Assembly (NCBI GenBank): GCA_036265005.1
Contig: DATAPW010000320.1
Span: 4,266-68,265, forward strand
Direction of reading: 5' to 3'
DNA from: JAMXLO01 sp036265005
GTDB lineage: Bacteria; Pseudomonadota; Alphaproteobacteria; Acetobacterales; Acetobacteraceae
DNA length: 64,000 bases
Shown: one piece after another, positions 1 through 7,896 of the stretch
Numbering within the stretch: position 1 is the stretch's first letter
How the letters are laid out: each line of letters starts with the position of its first letter
Notes under the pieces: model-generated
Seen by the model: only the letters and a program-made list of their open reading frames with translations
What the model was told of the DNA's origin: nothing
Database searches by the model: none
Made by a program: the position numbers and the translations under genes

Positions 1-66
1 CGGTGACGCTGTGCGTTCGATGAACCGGCGCACTGAGCCAATAAACCGCTTAGGAAGAAACCCATC

Positions 67-546
67 ATGGGCATTGCCATCGCCAGCGGCCTGGTGTTCG
101 TTGCCGTCGCGCTGCTTCCGCAGGCTGCGGCCGCACAATTTGCGGAAAAGAAGGTGCTGACTCTGGAGATCGCACGAAAAATCGTCGGGGCCGCCGAGTC
201 GGAGGCAGAGCGCAACCACCTGGCCGGCGTTGTCGCTGTGGTCGATGACGGCGGATGGCCGATCTTGATCGAGCGCATGGACCACGCCGCCTATATCGCC
301 AGTGTGGAGCTTGCGCCCGGCAAGGCCCGAACAGCCGCATTGTTCAAAAAACCGAGCCAGGCGCTCGAGGACGCGATCAACCACGGTCGCGTCGCCGCCG
401 TTACGGCGCAGGGCTTCACCGAGATGCAAGGCGGGCTTCCAATCGTCGTCGATGGCGAGGTCATCGGCGCCATCGGGGCGAGCTTCGACACGCCGGAGCA
501 CGACGTGCAAATCGCGCAAGCCGGGCTCGCGGCCGTCCCTCATTGA
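67..546 (+). CDS. Secreted GlcG/HbpS-like heme-binding family protein
   Basis: A 159-residue protein of the GlcG/HbpS (DUF336) fold. An N-terminal hydrophobic segment ending near AAAA/Q at about residue 24 looks like a signal peptide, so the mature protein should be periplasmic. The body has the family pattern: a VVAVVDDGG strand near residue 60, then a segment around PGKARTAALF, a GGLPIVVDGE turn and an IGAIGAS motif near the end. Family members bind heme or small ligands, or sit beside glycolate and other oxidases; the ligand here cannot be read from sequence. The ATG is preceded by an AGGAAG ribosome site. No operon partner is visible, as the next gene is on the other strand. Confidence 0.8.
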   Translation: MGIAIASGLVFVAVALLPQAAAAQFAEKKVLTLEIARKIVGAAESEAERNHLAGVVAVVDDGGWPILIERMDHAAYIASVELAPGKARTAALFKKPSQALEDAINHGRVAAVTAQGFTEMQGGLPIVVDGEVIGAIGASFDTPEHDVQIAQAGLAAVPH

Positions 547-632
547 CCAGATCTTCCCGATAGGACTGCAAGCCGTACCAACGCGGGCCGCAATGCCACG
601 CGGGGCGATCGGCTGAAGAACGGCTTGGCTGG

Positions 633-1208
633 TCAGAGCTTGCGCCAGCGCGGCTTGGACGGATCCACCAGTTCGAATTGGACGGGGGCGATTCCGAAAA
701 GACCAATGACGGCCGGCTCATGTGCGTTCTTCTTGACCCCGTCATAGTGCGGGGTCCGCGCGACGCGCCTGACGAATCCTCCCGCAGGAACCGGAACCGT
801 GTTCTCCGGATCGAAGTCGGCGCCGCTGTTCACCCACCACGTGCCGGAGAGCACCAGCGAGAGACGATCGGTCGCGTAGGTGTGCGGGGCACTCATATAG
901 CCCGGGTACCACTTCATCAGCACAAGATAGGGTCCGGGCTTGTCCAAGCCGCCGTAGAGCGTCGCCACCTCGCCGCTATGCGGTGGAGAACCGGCTATCC
1001 AGCCGCCCCACTCGATCGCGCCGGGAAGGGAGATCTGAGTCTCCGACGAGTTGATTTTGCCGGCGAACGCCGCCTCGTTCGACAGAGCGAGCGACAGCGC
1101 GGCGAGGAGCGGAGCGACGACAAGTCCCCGCCGCGTCGAACAAATATCATGATCTGCAATGGAAGCATCCGGCGAAACTATCCCGTCGAGGATATTACGG
1201 TGATCCAT
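633..1208 (-). CDS. Tat-exported cupin-fold protein
   Basis: A 191-residue protein starting at an ATG with an upstream AGGAGA site; the frame stays open further upstream but without a comparable site. Residues 23-49 form a signal peptide with a twin-arginine motif (STRRGLVV, RR at 26-27), so export as a folded protein is likely. The rest is a single cupin-like domain (APHTYATDRLSLVLSGTWW around residues 110-130, then a VPVPAGGFVRR strand). This is typical of small cupin sensors or isomerases that bind one metal. Substrate unknown. It is convergent with the upstream secreted protein gene, leaving a gap of about 85 bases. Confidence 0.7.
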   Translation of the reverse strand: MDHRNILDGIVSPDASIADHDICSTRRGLVVAPLLAALSLALSNEAAFAGKINSSETQISLPGAIEWGGWIAGSPPHSGEVATLYGGLDKPGPYLVLMKWYPGYMSAPHTYATDRLSLVLSGTWWVNSGADFDPENTVPVPAGGFVRRVARTPHYDGVKKNAHEPAVIGLFGIAPVQFELVDPSKPRWRKL

Positions 1209-1508
1209 TTTAGTCTCTCCTATTCTCAGCTTGAGGCTGGGTCGGCGATCTCGGGCCGTTGACCGACCGGTTCTGTTGGCTCTCGCGCTGTTTAGTTCGG
1301 CAAGTTTCGGCCATCGACGCCAGCACTCAAGCTGTTGCCAGGACAACGAGGACAATCGCGGTTTGCCGCCGGCGCCGCACTGCGGTGCGCAGCATGTTGG
1401 CGTATTTTGGATCGGCACCATAGAAAGTTTTGGGCTTCATCCTGTTGTTCTGGAACAGGTACGGCGTCCACTGGTGAGGCGCGCAAGGAAGGTTGACGCT
1501 CGGTTCTC
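1209..1508. other. Intergenic stretch with no gene recognised
   Basis: About 300 bases between the cupin gene start and the AraC remnant. Short open frames exist on both strands but none has a convincing ribosome site or a recognisable motif. It should contain the promoter of the cupin gene. It may also hold a further decayed part of the AraC-type regulator whose C-terminus follows, but I could not recognise its N-terminal half. Confidence 0.4.
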
Positions 1509-1700
1509 GTGAAGCAGTTCCAGGAGGCTGTTGAGGCCAACTACGACCGCCCCCTGCTGATGTAGGAACTCTGTCGCATCATCGGGGTTTCGGAGCGGAC
1601 GCTGCGCACGCTTTGCTACGAGCAACACGGTGTGTCGCCGCACCGCTTCCTGGCCCTAGGACGATTGCATCCGGCGCTGGTCGACCCGGTGGCGCAGCCG
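1509..1700 (+). pseudogene. Remnant of an AraC-family regulator (HTH domain)
   Basis: Read from 1509, this frame gives an AraC-type helix-turn-helix segment: a helix ending RPLLM, then an in-frame TAG at 1563-1565, then ELCRIIGVSERTLRTLC and HGVSPHRFLALGRLH. ELC..IGVSERTLR..C and SPHRFL..RLH are characteristic of the AraC DNA-binding domain. The second HTH of the family is missing: similarity fades after about 1690 and the frame runs into the 3' end of mreB. The N-terminal sensing domain is not recognisable. With a nonsense codon and both ends lost, this is a dead gene fragment. Confidence 0.7.
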
Positions 1701-1712
1701 GAACCGGACGCC

Positions 1713-2756
1713 TCAGTACATCGAGGTCAGCACATTGCTGAGCCGCTTGCGCTCTTCCAGCGCACGGCCGGTGCCGAGGGCGACGCATTGCAGCGGGTTC
1801 TCCGCCACGCCGACCGCAAGACCGGTGGCGTCACGCAGCACCTGGTCCAGCCGGTGCAGCAGAGCACCGCCGCCAGTCAGCACGATGCCCTTGTCCACGA
1901 TATCCGCCGCCAGTTCGGGCGGGGTGTTCTCCAGCGCCACCTTCACCGCGTCGACGATGGCACTCACCGGCTCGAACAGGCTTTCGGCGATCTGCCGCTG
2001 GCTCACCAGCACCTCGCGCGGCACGCCGTTCATCAGGTCGCGGCCGCGCACCTCGCGCAGCGGGCCGGCATCGCCGTCCTCGAGCTGGCTGGCGGCGCCG
2101 ATGTCCATCTTGATGCGTTCGGCCGAGGACTCGCCGATCAACAGATTATGGTTGCGGCGGATGTAGCTGATGATCGCCTCGTCCATCTTGTCGCCGCCGA
2201 CGCGGACACTGCGCGAATACACGATGCCGCCCAGCGAGATCACCGCCACTTCCGTGGTGCCGCCGCCGATGTCCACCACCATCGAGCCCGACGGCTCGGT
2301 CACCGGCAGGCCAGCGCCGATCGCCGCGGCCATCGGCTCCTCGATCAGCGCCACCTTGCGCGCGCCGGCACTTTCGGCGCTTTCCTGGATGGCACGGCGC
2401 TCCACCGCGGTGGAGCCGGACGGCACGCAAACGATGATCAAAGGCGAGGCAAAGCCGCGCCGGTTATGCACCTTGCGAATAAAATGCTTGATCATCTCCT
2501 CGGCGACCTCGAAATCGGCGATCACGCCGTCCCGTAGCGGCCGGCTCGCGGTGATGTAACCAGGGGTCCGGCCGAGCATCTGCTTGGCCTCCTCGCCCAC
2601 CGCGACTACCTGCTTCTTGCCACGCACATCGGCGATGGCGACCACCGAGGGTTCTGCCAGCACAATGCCTCGGCCTTTGACGTAGACCAGCGTGTTGGCG
2701 GTGCCGAGGTCGATGGCCATGTCGGCGGACATGAAGCCTAGCATCCGCGAGAACAT
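1713..2756 (-). CDS. mreB: Rod-shape determining actin homologue MreB
   Basis: A 347-residue MreB, the actin-like ATPase that forms membrane-bound filaments directing the cell-wall elongation machinery. The phosphate-1 motif DLGTANT is at residues 16-22, phosphate 2 is VDIGGGTTEVAV near 165, and the adenosine loop is VLTGGGALL near 290. The hydrophobic N-terminal leader (MFSRMLGFMSADM) fits membrane association. Length is normal. ATG at 2756 is chosen with AGAGG upstream; an in-frame TTG lies directly before it. The usual partners mreC, mreD, mrdA and rodA are not next to it: downstream is an AraC remnant, upstream a glycine-zipper lipoprotein. Confidence 0.95.
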   Translation of the reverse strand: MFSRMLGFMSADMAIDLGTANTLVYVKGRGIVLAEPSVVAIADVRGKKQVVAVGEEAKQMLGRTPGYITASRPLRDGVIADFEVAEEMIKHFIRKVHNRRGFASPLIIVCVPSGSTAVERRAIQESAESAGARKVALIEEPMAAAIGAGLPVTEPSGSMVVDIGGGTTEVAVISLGGIVYSRSVRVGGDKMDEAIISYIRRNHNLLIGESSAERIKMDIGAASQLEDGDAGPLREVRGRDLMNGVPREVLVSQRQIAESLFEPVSAIVDAVKVALENTPPELAADIVDKGIVLTGGGALLHRLDQVLRDATGLAVGVAENPLQCVALGTGRALEERKRLSNVLTSMY

Positions 2757-2925
2757 CAAATGAGCCTCTGGTCTGAGAATTGCCGGGAAACGGTGGGCTT
2801 AGCCCTGCTGACTGCTGTTAACAAGAGCTTGAAGGTCCGCCCCGGCATCGCCGCATTCCAGCCACTGGATTTCCTCCCCCGCGGGAGACGGTGGCCGCAT
2901 TTCCAAAGTCACGGGAGGATGACCG

Positions 2926-3141
2926 ATGACACGTAAGATCGCTTTCGGATTGGCCTTGGGTAGCCTGCTGTCGGTCCTGGCCGGCTGTGGCGAGAGCCCT
3001 GGCACGCGTGCGGTGACCGGCGGCCTGCTGGGCGCCGGTGCCGGCGCCGGCGTGGCGGCGGTGACCGGCGGCAGGCCGGCGACCGGCGCGCTGATCGGCG
3101 GCGGCGTGGGCGCGGTCGGCGGCGCCGTTACCGCACGGTGA
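2926..3141 (+). CDS. Small glycine-zipper lipoprotein
   Basis: A 71-residue protein starting with a lipoprotein signal peptide; the lipobox LAGC places the lipidated cysteine near residue 21. The rest is two glycine-zipper helices (GGLLGAGAGAG and GALIGGGVGAVGG) joined by AAVTGGRPATG, the pattern of small membrane-inserting outer-membrane lipoproteins. A GGGAGG ribosome site precedes the ATG. It is followed 48 bases on by a second gene of the same design that is frameshifted, so the two probably arose by tandem duplication. Function unknown; such proteins are usually called envelope stress or osmotic lipoproteins. Confidence 0.7.
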   Translation: MTRKIAFGLALGSLLSVLAGCGESPGTRAVTGGLLGAGAGAGVAAVTGGRPATGALIGGGVGAVGGAVTAR

Positions 3142-3189
3142 GCGGCTGACGACTTCCACCACGATACTGAAAGCAAAGGAGTGTCTTTC

Positions 3190-3437
3190 ATGCGCCGCGG
3201 CATCGCGACGAGCCTGGTTCTGGTCCCTTTGACCCGGGGTCTGGCGGGATGCGGCTATAACCGGGGCGACCGCGCCCTGTCGGTGGCCTGATCGGCGCCG
3301 GCGGCGGTGCGGCGATCGCGGCGGTGACCGGCGGCAGCCCGCTGGTCGGCGCGGCGACCGGCGGTGGCGCCGGCGCGCTGGGCGGTGCGCTCACCAGCGG
3401 CCACGACATCAACCTGGGCCGGCCGGTCTGGCGCTGA
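3190..3437 (+). pseudogene. Frameshifted second glycine-zipper lipoprotein
   Basis: It has a strong ribosome site (AAAGGAG) and ATG, and opens with a lipoprotein-like leader (LAGCGYNRGDRA), but terminates at 3289-3291 after 33 codons. A -1 shift near 3275-3284 restores a frame reading GGLIGAGGGAAIAAVTGG, then a second glycine zipper and a tail ending PVWR at 3437. The restored product would be about 82 residues and parallels the intact upstream neighbour. One lost base explains it. A sequencing error or recent mutation are both possible. I see no slippery heptamer that would suggest programmed frameshifting. Confidence 0.7.
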
Positions 3438-3467
3438 CCGGCCGGCCGGCGGACACCGAAGCGGGGG

Positions 3468-4241
3468 TCAGGGCGACGTCAACCCGGATCCCCGCACCGG
3501 ACCGCAGGTCCACAGGACCCGGCCTACCACTTCGACGGTGCCGGCCTGGGCCGGCGACACATGCTCGCTCTCGTATGCCGCATTGTCGCTGATCAGCGTC
3601 AAGCTGCCATCCAGCTTCGGCTGGACACGTTTCACGAGCCTCTCGCCGGCAATCTCCAGCACATAGACGCCGAAGCTGCGGAACTTGTTCTCCGCGATGT
3701 CGACCAACAGCAGATCGCCATCCCGGATGCCGGGGAGCATCGATTCGCCGACGGCGGTCTCGACCAGCAGATGGTCCGGCTCAATTCCTAGTGTCGAGCG
3801 GATCCAATCGTGGCGGAGCGCGATGAACTCTGCAGCGAGTGGAGGGACGGCAGACTCGGGACCGGCAGCCGCGGCCTCCGGACGCTTCGGCAGGAGGACG
3901 AATTCCTGGTGGCTGAGCGAAAGGTCCGATTGGTTGGCGGCACCACGGCCGCGTGGCGGCTTGCCCACGCTCTGCAACCGCGGTTCGGGGCCCTCGCCCA
4001 TCGCCAGCCAGCCGACGGTAACCGCCGCCGCCTCGGCCAGGGCCACCAGCCGTTCGCGGCTCGGTTCTGCCTCGCCCTTGAGCCATTTGCGAAAGGCCGA
4101 GGGAGAAACCCCGGTCGCCTTGGCCAGCCGGTCCGCGCTTGGCCAATGGCGCAGGATCACATGCAGGCGAGCAACAAACGCCGTGCGATCCGCCATGGCG
4201 GCGTTCGGGTTGGTTTTAACATTCTCTCTGGCACGTGACAT
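3468..4241 (-). CDS. HTH-S24 (LexA/CI-type) self-cleaving repressor
   Basis: A 257-residue phage-type repressor. Residues about 34-65 form an XRE-like helix-turn-helix (ADRLAKATGVSPSAFRKWLKG). Residues about 150-245 form an S24/LexA peptidase domain with catalytic Ser167 in GESMLPGIRDGD and Lys204 in ERLVKR. Family members bind operators as dimers and cleave themselves when RecA is activated by DNA damage. The start is uncertain: ATG 4241 has an AGG only four bases away, and ATG 4196 (MADRTAF) would shorten the product by 15 residues. It is divergent from a Ner-like gene, the arrangement of the Mu-phage c/ner switch. Confidence 0.85.
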   Translation of the reverse strand: MSRARENVKTNPNAAMADRTAFVARLHVILRHWPSADRLAKATGVSPSAFRKWLKGEAEPSRERLVALAEAAAVTVGWLAMGEGPEPRLQSVGKPPRGRGAANQSDLSLSHQEFVLLPKRPEAAAAGPESAVPPLAAEFIALRHDWIRSTLGIEPDHLLVETAVGESMLPGIRDGDLLLVDIAENKFRSFGVYVLEIAGERLVKRVQPKLDGSLTLISDNAAYESEHVSPAQAGTVEVVGRVLWTCGPVRGSGLTSP

Positions 4242-4339
4242 TTACCTGTGACCCACTCAAAGTCTCGACACTTTTAAGCTAGATTCCCGACTCCTTTCGA
4301 ACGTTGAGGCCAGATGATCGTAATACTTTTCGGAAGCTA

Positions 4340-4355
4340 ATTCTCCAGAGAGAAT
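4340..4355. promoter_or_regulatory. Candidate operator: ATTCTC-N4-GAGAAT inverted repeat
   Basis: A perfect 6-bp inverted repeat 13 bases before the Ner-like start, inside the repressor/Ner divergent control region. The half site ATTCTC recurs at 4221-4226, next to the start of the repressor gene. A shared half site on both sides of a divergent switch suggests binding by one or both regulators. It rests only on symmetry and position. Confidence 0.4.
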
Positions 4356-4367
4356 GAGCAGGATGCA

Positions 4368-4658
4368 ATGAAAGATTCTGAGAGCAATCCAGCTGACCTA
4401 CCGACGGCCAACCCGCCGGACCTCGCGACGGACTGGCATCCGGCCGATGTGCTCGCCGCGCTGAAGAAACGCGGCATGAGTTTGGCTGGCTTATCGTTGG
4501 CCAATGGCTACCACCCAACGGCGGCGGGCAAGGCGCTGAAGCAGCCGTGGCCGGCGATGGAACTCCTGGTCGCCAAGGCAATCGGGGTCGCGCCGCAGAC
4601 CATCTGGCCGAGCCGCTACGATGCCGAGGGGCGGCCGCTGCCGCGCGCCAAGTCGTGA
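4368..4658 (+). CDS. Ner/Nlp-like small DNA-binding protein
   Basis: A 96-residue protein matching the Ner family (phage Mu Ner, bacterial Nlp/SfsB). A DWHPADVLAALKKRGMSLAGLS opening helix pair (about residues 22-43) is followed by NGYHPTAAGKALKQ, the recognition helix region, and then IGVAPQTIWPSRYDAEG, the signature C-terminus of the family. In Mu, Ner is the Cro-like protein that turns down early and repressor transcription. It is divergent from the S24 repressor with a 126-base shared control region. No transposase or other Mu gene follows, so it is either a domesticated switch or a prophage remnant. Confidence 0.8.
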   Translation: MKDSESNPADLPTANPPDLATDWHPADVLAALKKRGMSLAGLSLANGYHPTAAGKALKQPWPAMELLVAKAIGVAPQTIWPSRYDAEGRPLPRAKS

Positions 4659-4938
4659 TGGCGCCCGCGGCCAGGCGGCGAATAGTGCCGGGGCGAGGCT
4701 GAGCCGGCTGGTCGCCGGCAGGTTTTGCGCCGCCAGCGGTGGGAAAGCGCGCCGGCGGCTGTGTCGTCGGCCATCGGCGGCACAAAGCGGTTAGCGCTAA
4801 TCGCGGTTCGGCACTTTCCGACATCCTCGCTGTCTCCGCCATCGCAGGCTTTTTGATTGGCTTGGCTCGGTCCACACTGAAACGTGGATGCAGCACGGCG
4901 GGTTTTATTCACACATACCAGCGACGCTGGAGAACCAA
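4659..4938. other. Intergenic region with TTAGCGCTAA palindrome
   Basis: A 280-base stretch between the Ner-like gene and a response regulator. No coding sequence is recognisable. A perfect 10-bp palindrome, TTAGCGCTAA, lies at 4791-4800 within a less perfect longer symmetry (CGGTTAGCGCTAATCG). It could be an operator for an unidentified dimeric regulator. The promoter of the response regulator should be here, but I could not pick a clear -35/-10 pair. Confidence 0.3.
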
Positions 4939-5316
4939 ATGACTGCAACTCTGCATCCAGAAAATGGTTCCGTTCATCCGATCGGTATGGTGGTGGATGA
5001 TGACGAACTCGTGCGTGAATCCGTTGCCGCCATCCTCGAGGACCTGTGCGACCACGTTTACCAGGCGTCGGATGGACAGGAGGGGCTCGAGGTCCTCGCC
5101 GATCATCCCGACATTTCGCTGATCGTCACCGATATTGCCATGCCGCGCCTGGATGGCGTGGCCTTCGTCGGCCGCGCACGGCGATCGCATCCGGCACTGA
5201 AGGTGCTGTTCCTCAGCGGCCTGCAGCGCCCTCCCGCAGCCGAGGAATTCCTGCCCAAGCCATTCATGCGGCGCGCGCTGGTCTCGGCGGTGCAGCATCT
5301 GCTGACCGACAGCTAA
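4939..5316 (+). CDS. Single-domain (CheY-like) response regulator
   Basis: A 125-residue receiver domain with no output domain. The acidic pocket (VVDDDE, D21/D22), phospho-acceptor D65 (VTDIAMP), S93 (FLSG) and K107 (LPKPF) are all present, so it should be phosphorylatable. The ATG at 4939 has a GGAGA site; the frame is open 17 codons further up without one. It is tail to tail with a second lone receiver gene 12 bases away, and no histidine kinase is nearby, so its partner is elsewhere. The insertion-poor sequence around LQRPPAAEEF is like receivers of hybrid-kinase origin. Confidence 0.85.
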   Translation: MTATLHPENGSVHPIGMVVDDDELVRESVAAILEDLCDHVYQASDGQEGLEVLADHPDISLIVTDIAMPRLDGVAFVGRARRSHPALKVLFLSGLQRPPAAEEFLPKPFMRRALVSAVQHLLTDS

Positions 5317-5328
5317 ACTAGACGGCGC

Positions 5329-5679
5329 TCAGCCGGGCATTGCCTGTTCGATCGCTGCCAGCAAGGCGTTCAGGCTGAACGGCTTTTGGATGAACGGCCG
5401 CCGGAGACCCGGCAGGCAGTCAACCATGTCGGGATGGCCCGACATCAAGATGACCGGCACGCCCGACCGATCGGCCATCGGCACAAGATGCGGATCGAGC
5501 CCGCCCGGCAGGGTGCAATCCAGCAACATGGCATCGATGCCACCGGCGCGCAGGCGGTCCAGCGCCGCAGCGGAAGTTTCAGCCCGACTTGTCTGATAGA
5601 TCCCCTCGAGTGCATCCACCACGACTTCGCCGACGAGTGGATCGTCTTCTACGACCAGGATGTGGGATCGACTGGCCAT
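5329..5679 (-). CDS. Single-domain response regulator
   Basis: A 116-residue receiver-only protein. It has D12/D13 (VVEDDP), phospho-acceptor D54 (LLDCTLPGG), S80 (LMSGH) and K99 (IQKPF), all in register. ATG 5679 is preceded by AAGG; the open frame extends 75 codons further up but that part reads as non-coding. The LLDCTLPGG and LMSGHPD motifs resemble the receiver modules at the C-termini of hybrid kinases, so it may modulate a phosphorelay as a sink or shuttle. It is convergent with the other receiver gene; the dehydrogenase 160 bases upstream runs in the same direction. Confidence 0.85.
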   Translation of the reverse strand: MASRSHILVVEDDPLVGEVVVDALEGIYQTSRAETSAAALDRLRAGGIDAMLLDCTLPGGLDPHLVPMADRSGVPVILMSGHPDMVDCLPGLRRPFIQKPFSLNALLAAIEQAMPG

Positions 5680-5839
5680 TGCACCCTTGTTTCCTTGGCG
5701 GCAAAGCAGGCCGCGTCTCGGGTCCACTATGCTTACAAGTGTGCACAATGTTTCCAAAGTGTCGGACCGCACAATCGCGCCATTGTTATTTTCTGCATGG
5801 AGAAGAAGAAATTCGCCGTGCAGCATCAATACTTCATCG

Positions 5840-6736
5840 TCAGTCGGATTTGGCGCGCACTTCACGACCGAGCGCCTGTTCGTAAACACGAATGACGGAG
5901 GCACTGTCGTCGCCGCCCATTCCCCGGGCGCGCGCGATGCGCATCAGGTTCATCACCTGCGGCGCGATCATGCCGGGAACGCCGAGTTCATCGGCCAGTT
6001 CGAGCGCGAGGCGGAGGTCCTTGTGCGCCAGGTCGAGTGCGAAGGTGGCCTGGAATTCGCCGTTGAACGCCTTCTCCGACATGTTGCGGAACGCCGAGGA
6101 ATTTCCGCTGGCATTGCTGATCACCTGTTGCAGCTTGCGCAGGTCGATGCCTGACATCGCGCCGATCATCAGCGCCTCGGCCGCGGCGGCAGCATTGCAG
6201 AAAGCCAGCATGTTATTGACCAGCTTGGCCACCGAACCCATGCCGATCTCGCCGACATGCACCACCTCGCCGCTGAACGACTTCAGCAGCGGCAACTGGT
6301 TCTCGAACACTGCCGCGTCACCGCCGACCATGATGACGATGGTGCCGTCGGTCGCGCGCGACGTGCCGCCGGACACCGGTGCCTCGAGCATCTGGATGCC
6401 CTTGGCGCGCATGCCGTCGTTCACCCGTCGCGCGGTGGCCGGCGAGTTGGTGGAAAGGTCGATGTAGACCGTGCCGGGCCTGGCGTGCGCGGCGATGCCG
6501 TCGGCGCCCAGCGTCACGTCCTCGACGTTGCGCGGCATCGGCAGCGAGGTGAACACCACGTCGCAGCCGGCAGCGACCTGCGCCACCGATGCACCGGGGC
6601 TGGCGCCAAGGTCGGTGCAGGCCTTGATCGCCGCGGGATTAAGGTCGAACACGACGACTTCATGGTTGGTGTTGCGGATGATGTTGCGGCACATGGGTCC
6701 ACCCATGTTGCCGACGCCGATGAAGCCGACCTTCAT
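5840..6736 (-). CDS. Beta-hydroxyacid dehydrogenase (3-hydroxyisobutyrate dehydrogenase family)
   Basis: A 298-residue NAD(P)-dependent dehydrogenase of the HIBADH/tartronate-semialdehyde reductase family. The Rossmann motif GVGNMGGPM is at residues 7-15, substrate-binding APVSGGT at 119-125, and the catalytic lysine is K171 in GSVAKLVNNML. It should interconvert a beta-hydroxyacid and its semialdehyde; 3-hydroxyisobutyrate, tartronate semialdehyde or a related acid cannot be told apart here. Its ATG overlaps the stop of the upstream glycosyltransferase gene by four bases (ATGA), so the two are translationally coupled despite unrelated roles. Confidence 0.85.
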   Translation of the reverse strand: MKVGFIGVGNMGGPMCRNIIRNTNHEVVVFDLNPAAIKACTDLGASPGASVAQVAAGCDVVFTSLPMPRNVEDVTLGADGIAAHARPGTVYIDLSTNSPATARRVNDGMRAKGIQMLEAPVSGGTSRATDGTIVIMVGGDAAVFENQLPLLKSFSGEVVHVGEIGMGSVAKLVNNMLAFCNAAAAAEALMIGAMSGIDLRKLQQVISNASGNSSAFRNMSEKAFNGEFQATFALDLAHKDLRLALELADELGVPGMIAPQVMNLMRIARARGMGGDDSASVIRVYEQALGREVRAKSD

Positions 6737-7896
6737 TGCCGTGTCCCCCCTTGTGTGCCCTCGCTGCCTGCCAGCATGACGTACCGTGTGGCGGCGGGAC
6801 AGGGGCCGTCACCGCGCATCAACGCGGCGATCCGCTCCAGCAACTGCTGCGCGACGTCGCGCCAGGCCAGACCCGGGTCAGCCGGCACGGTGCCGGGCGG
6901 CTCGGTCGGCGCGGCATCCAGCAGGTTGCGCAGCACCGAAGCCAGGCTCGCGGCGTCCGGATCGCACAAGGTGGCCAGTCCCTCGTTGCGCAACTGCTCG
7001 ATCAATCCGCCGACGCGGGTGGACACCACTAAGCGCCCCGCTGCGATCGCCGCCGGCGCAACGCCGCTCTGGCTGGCTTCCTTGTACGGCAGCACCAGCA
7101 CGTCGGCCCAGCCGATCAGCGCACCGACCTCATCCTCCGGCACCCAGCGGTTCTCCACCGTCACGCCTGGCAGCGCCCGCAGCGCCGCCAGTTCAGCACT
7201 TTCCGGCCCGCTGCCGACGACACGCACTTCCCAGCCACGCCGGTTGCCAAGCAGCCGCAAGGCGGATGCCAGCAGATCGAGCCCCTTGTACGGCAGCAAC
7301 CGCCCGAAGCAGAGCAGCCGCAGCGCGCCGCCATGCGCGCGCGGCGGCGGCGGCATGGGGCCGAACATGAACGGCGGATGCGATACGACGAGCAGCCTGG
7401 CCGGATCCACCAGTTGCTGCTCGAGCAGCCGCGCGGCGACGTGTTCGCTCAGTGCGACGACCGCATCGGCACGGCGCGTCAGGCGCCGCTGCAGGATCAT
7501 CAGCAGCGGCATGACATCGCCCGGATGCGCGTCGGCATCGTGCACCACCACGACAGCCGGTACATGCAGGCGCCGCAGTGCCACCAGCAGCAGCAGGTCG
7601 AGCGGACCCGGCATGGCGCAGATCGCGCCGTCGAGCCTGAGCGCCGCGAGCCGCCGGGCGAGGTGATGCACCAGCAACGGCGCCTTCGCCAGGCGCCAAA
7701 CCAGTCCGGCGACGCTTCCGTAGGTCTCGACCGGCAGCTCGCAATAGGGCGGTGCCGGGCCTTGCAGGATTTCGGCGCCGGTGGACAGCGACAACGGAAC
7801 CTCGGTGCCAGGAATCAGCCGCAGCCCGTCGGCCAGCGCCGCTGCAAAGCGCGGACCCGCACCGCGACGCCCCCATTGCCAGACCAGAACCCTCAT
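6733..7896 (-). CDS. GT4-type glycosyltransferase
   Basis: A 387-residue protein with the GT-B layout of family 4. The N-terminal half ends in a VVVVHDADAHPGD strand. The C-terminal nucleotide-sugar half starts at LLCFGRLLPYKGLDLL and contains VVGSGPESAEL, WADVLVLPYKEASQSG and a GLIEQLRNEG segment. Where most GT4 enzymes have E-x7-E, it reads SQSGVAPAAIAAGRLVV, an atypical variant also seen in other alphaproteobacterial members. It should move a sugar to a surface glycan or lipid acceptor in the cytoplasm. It overlaps both neighbours by four bases, forming an operon with another GT4 gene. Confidence 0.8.
   Translation of the reverse strand: MRVLVWQWGRRGAGPRFAAALADGLRLIPGTEVPLSLSTGAEILQGPAPPYCELPVETYGSVAGLVWRLAKAPLLVHHLARRLAALRLDGAICAMPGPLDLLLLVALRRLHVPAVVVVHDADAHPGDVMPLLMILQRRLTRRADAVVALSEHVAARLLEQQLVDPARLLVVSHPPFMFGPMPPPPRAHGGALRLLCFGRLLPYKGLDLLASALRLLGNRRGWEVRVVGSGPESAELAALRALPGVTVENRWVPEDEVGALIGWADVLVLPYKEASQSGVAPAAIAAGRLVVSTRVGGLIEQLRNEGLATLCDPDAASLASVLRNLLDAAPTEPPGTVPADPGLAWRDVAQQLLERIAALMRGDGPCPAATRYVMLAGSEGTQGGTRQ

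Noticed and set aside
3468..4658. Calling the S24/Ner pair an intact Mu-like prophage
   Set aside because: No transposase, Gam, portal or tail gene is seen in the neighbourhood; only the switch is present.
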